A stretch of DNA of 31,256 nucleotides from Pseudomonas fluorescens (GTDB lineage Bacteria > Pseudomonadota > Alphaproteobacteria > UBA2136 > UBA6156). The position numbers and the translations under genes are program-made. Below are positions 29,819-31,256 of the stretch, in pieces (the stretch's first letter is position 1; each line of letters begins with the position of its first letter). The stretch spans positions 1 to 31,256 of the forward strand of contig QFOU01000008.1 in the NCBI GenBank assembly GCA_003241595.1, given 5' to 3'. The notes under the pieces were generated by a model. That model saw nothing but the letters and a program-made list of their open reading frames with translations, was not told the DNA's origin and ran no database searches.

Positions 29819-31256
29819 ATGACCACCAAACCCGCTGTCCTTACCACGTCTGCCGGCGCCCCCGTTCCCGATAACCAGAACAGCCTCTCCGCAGGCCCAC
29901 GCGGCCCCCTCCTGATGACCGACGTCCACCTCATCGAGAAACTCGCCCACCAAAACCGCGAACGCATTCCGGAGCGCGTGGTCCACGCCAAAGGCTGGGG
30001 CGCCTTCGGTACCTTCACCGTCACGCACGATATCACCCGTTACACCCGCGCTAACCTATTCGGTCACATCGGCCAGCAAACTCCCATGCTCGCCCGCTTC
30101 TCCACCGTGGCCGGAGAACTCGGCGCCGCCGATGCCGAACGCGACGTCCGCGGCTTCGCCCTCAAGTTTTATACGCAGGAAGGCAACTTCGACCTCGTCG
30201 GCAACAACACCCCTGTCTTCTTCGTGCGCGATCCCCTCAAATTCCCCGACTTCATCCACACCCAAAAACGCCACCCGCGCACCAACATGCGCTCCACTAC
30301 GGCCATGTGGGACTTCTGGTCGCTCAGCCCCGAATCCCTCCACCAGATCACCATCCTCTTCTCCGATCGCGGTATTCCGCAAACCCCCATGAACATGGAC
30401 GGCTTCGGCTCCCACACTTATTCGTTCTGGAACGAAGCAGGCGAACGTTTCTGGGTCAAATTCCACTTCAAAAACCACCAAGGCCACAAGCACTTCACCA
30501 ATGCCGAAGCCGCCCAGATCATCGGGAACGACCGCGAAAGCTACCAAGCCGCCCTCTTCGGCACCATTGAGAACAAGCAGTTCCCCAAATGGACACTCTT
30601 CGTCCAGATCATGCCGGAAATCGACGCCGAGAAAACCAGCTACAACCCCTTCGATCTCACCAAGGTCTGGCCCCACGGCGAATACCCGCTCATCGAGGTC
30701 GGTACCATGGAACTCAACCGCAACGCCGACAACTACTTCGCCGAGATCGAGCAAGCCGCCTTCTCGCCCTCCAACATGGTGCCGGGCATCGGCCACTCAC
30801 CGGATAAAATGCTGCAGGCCCGCGTGTTCTCCTACGCCGATGCACACCGCTACCGCCTCGGCACGCACTACGAAGCCCTCCCCGTCAACGCGCCCAAATG
30901 CCCCTTCCACCACTACCATAAGGACGGTGCCATGCGCTTCTTCCAGAACGATACCGGCAACCCCAACGCCTACTACGAACCCAACAGCTTCAACGGCCCC
31001 GCCCAAGACCCCTCCGTCAAAGAACCGCCATTGAAAATTTCGGGAGACGCCGACCGCTACAACCACCGCGAAGGAAATGACGACTACACCCAACCCCGTG
31101 CACTCTTCAACCTGTTCACGCCGGAGCAAAAGGGCCGCCTCTTCCGCAATATCGCGGCGGCCATGCAGGGCGTACCGGAGTTCATTATCGAACGCCAGCT
31201 CGGCCACTTCGAAAAAATCCACACCGACTATTCGGCCGGAGTTCGCGCCGCACTCA
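29819..31256 (+). CDS. katA: Heme catalase, small-subunit type, partial
   Basis: The gene runs off the right edge after 479 codons, close to the usual 480-500, so it is nearly complete. Catalase converts hydrogen peroxide to water and oxygen in the cytoplasm. The distal histidine is H56 in ERVVHAKGWGAFGTF, the distal asparagine is about N129 in DLVGNNTPVFFV, and the proximal heme-ligand tyrosine is Y339 in RVFSYADAHRYRLG. The N-terminal PVPDNQNSLSAGPRGP and absence of a C-terminal flavodoxin-like domain so far fit a clade 3 enzyme. AGAGGA lies eight bases before the ATG. Divergence from oxyR suggests peroxide induction. Confidence 0.95.
   Translation, partial: MTTKPAVLTTSAGAPVPDNQNSLSAGPRGPLLMTDVHLIEKLAHQNRERIPERVVHAKGWGAFGTFTVTHDITRYTRANLFGHIGQQTPMLARFSTVAGELGAADAERDVRGFALKFYTQEGNFDLVGNNTPVFFVRDPLKFPDFIHTQKRHPRTNMRSTTAMWDFWSLSPESLHQITILFSDRGIPQTPMNMDGFGSHTYSFWNEAGERFWVKFHFKNHQGHKHFTNAEAAQIIGNDRESYQAALFGTIENKQFPKWTLFVQIMPEIDAEKTSYNPFDLTKVWPHGEYPLIEVGTMELNRNADNYFAEIEQAAFSPSNMVPGIGHSPDKMLQARVFSYADAHRYRLGTHYEALPVNAPKCPFHHYHKDGAMRFFQNDTGNPNAYYEPNSFNGPAQDPSVKEPPLKISGDADRYNHREGNDDYTQPRALFNLFTPEQKGRLFRNIAAAMQGVPEFIIERQLGHFEKIHTDYSAGVRAAL

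Overview
The window reads as chromosomal DNA of a Gram-negative bacterium, most like an alphaproteobacterium. The L28 protein is of the alphaproteobacterial type, and there is an OmpA-like porin, a GT39/PAP2 envelope pair, an OxyR with both redox cysteines, and third positions rich in C. One feature fits poorly: ssrA is an ordinary one-piece tmRNA, whereas most Alphaproteobacteria carry the permuted two-piece form. The lineage may therefore be deep-branching or unusual. I cannot name the genus from sequence alone.

Left core region (1-10,540): a truncated outer-membrane beta-barrel gene; rlmE divergent from rnhA; yqgE; a GT39 glycosyltransferase divergent from a PAP2 lipid phosphatase; rpmB; an exported cysteine-containing protein; rlmB with a very long Arg/Gly-rich repeat extension; a DUF167 gene and a PhnA C-terminal-domain gene; an OsmC-type peroxidase; and a two-gene unit resembling Bacillus mhqED (ring-cleaving VOC dioxygenase plus esterase).

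Accessory island (about 10,543-21,087), inserted at the 3' end of ssrA: almost all genes lie on the minus strand. From the ssrA side they are a P4-type integrase, a translationally coupled unknown gene, an AlpA-like regulator, an HTH/zinc-ribbon protein and a second tyrosine recombinase. Next comes a plus-strand locus with a C4/CI-type antisense RNA, its target and a 35-residue membrane peptide. The cargo is a three-gene defence operon: beta-class methyltransferase, type III-like helicase-nuclease, and a TM0106-type nuclease with an Fe-S RecB-like domain plus an RNase H-like domain. I infer a P4-satellite-like integrative element carrying a type III restriction system expanded by a second nuclease. 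The antisense RNA and the third gene are the most interesting items here.

Right core region (21,088-31,256): ssrA; a METTL25/TRM13-like SAM methyltransferase; a small unknown protein; tRNA-Tyr with a clear promoter and terminator; a small possible DUF2103 protein; murB; Fe-type sodB; a YeaD-type mutarotase divergent from a YhiN/HI0933 flavoprotein; a VOC protein; a DUF423 membrane protein coupled to oxyR; and katA, divergent from oxyR and running off the window. Oxidative and electrophile stress genes (osmC, mhqED-like pair, sodB, oxyR-katA) recur in the window but do not form one operon.
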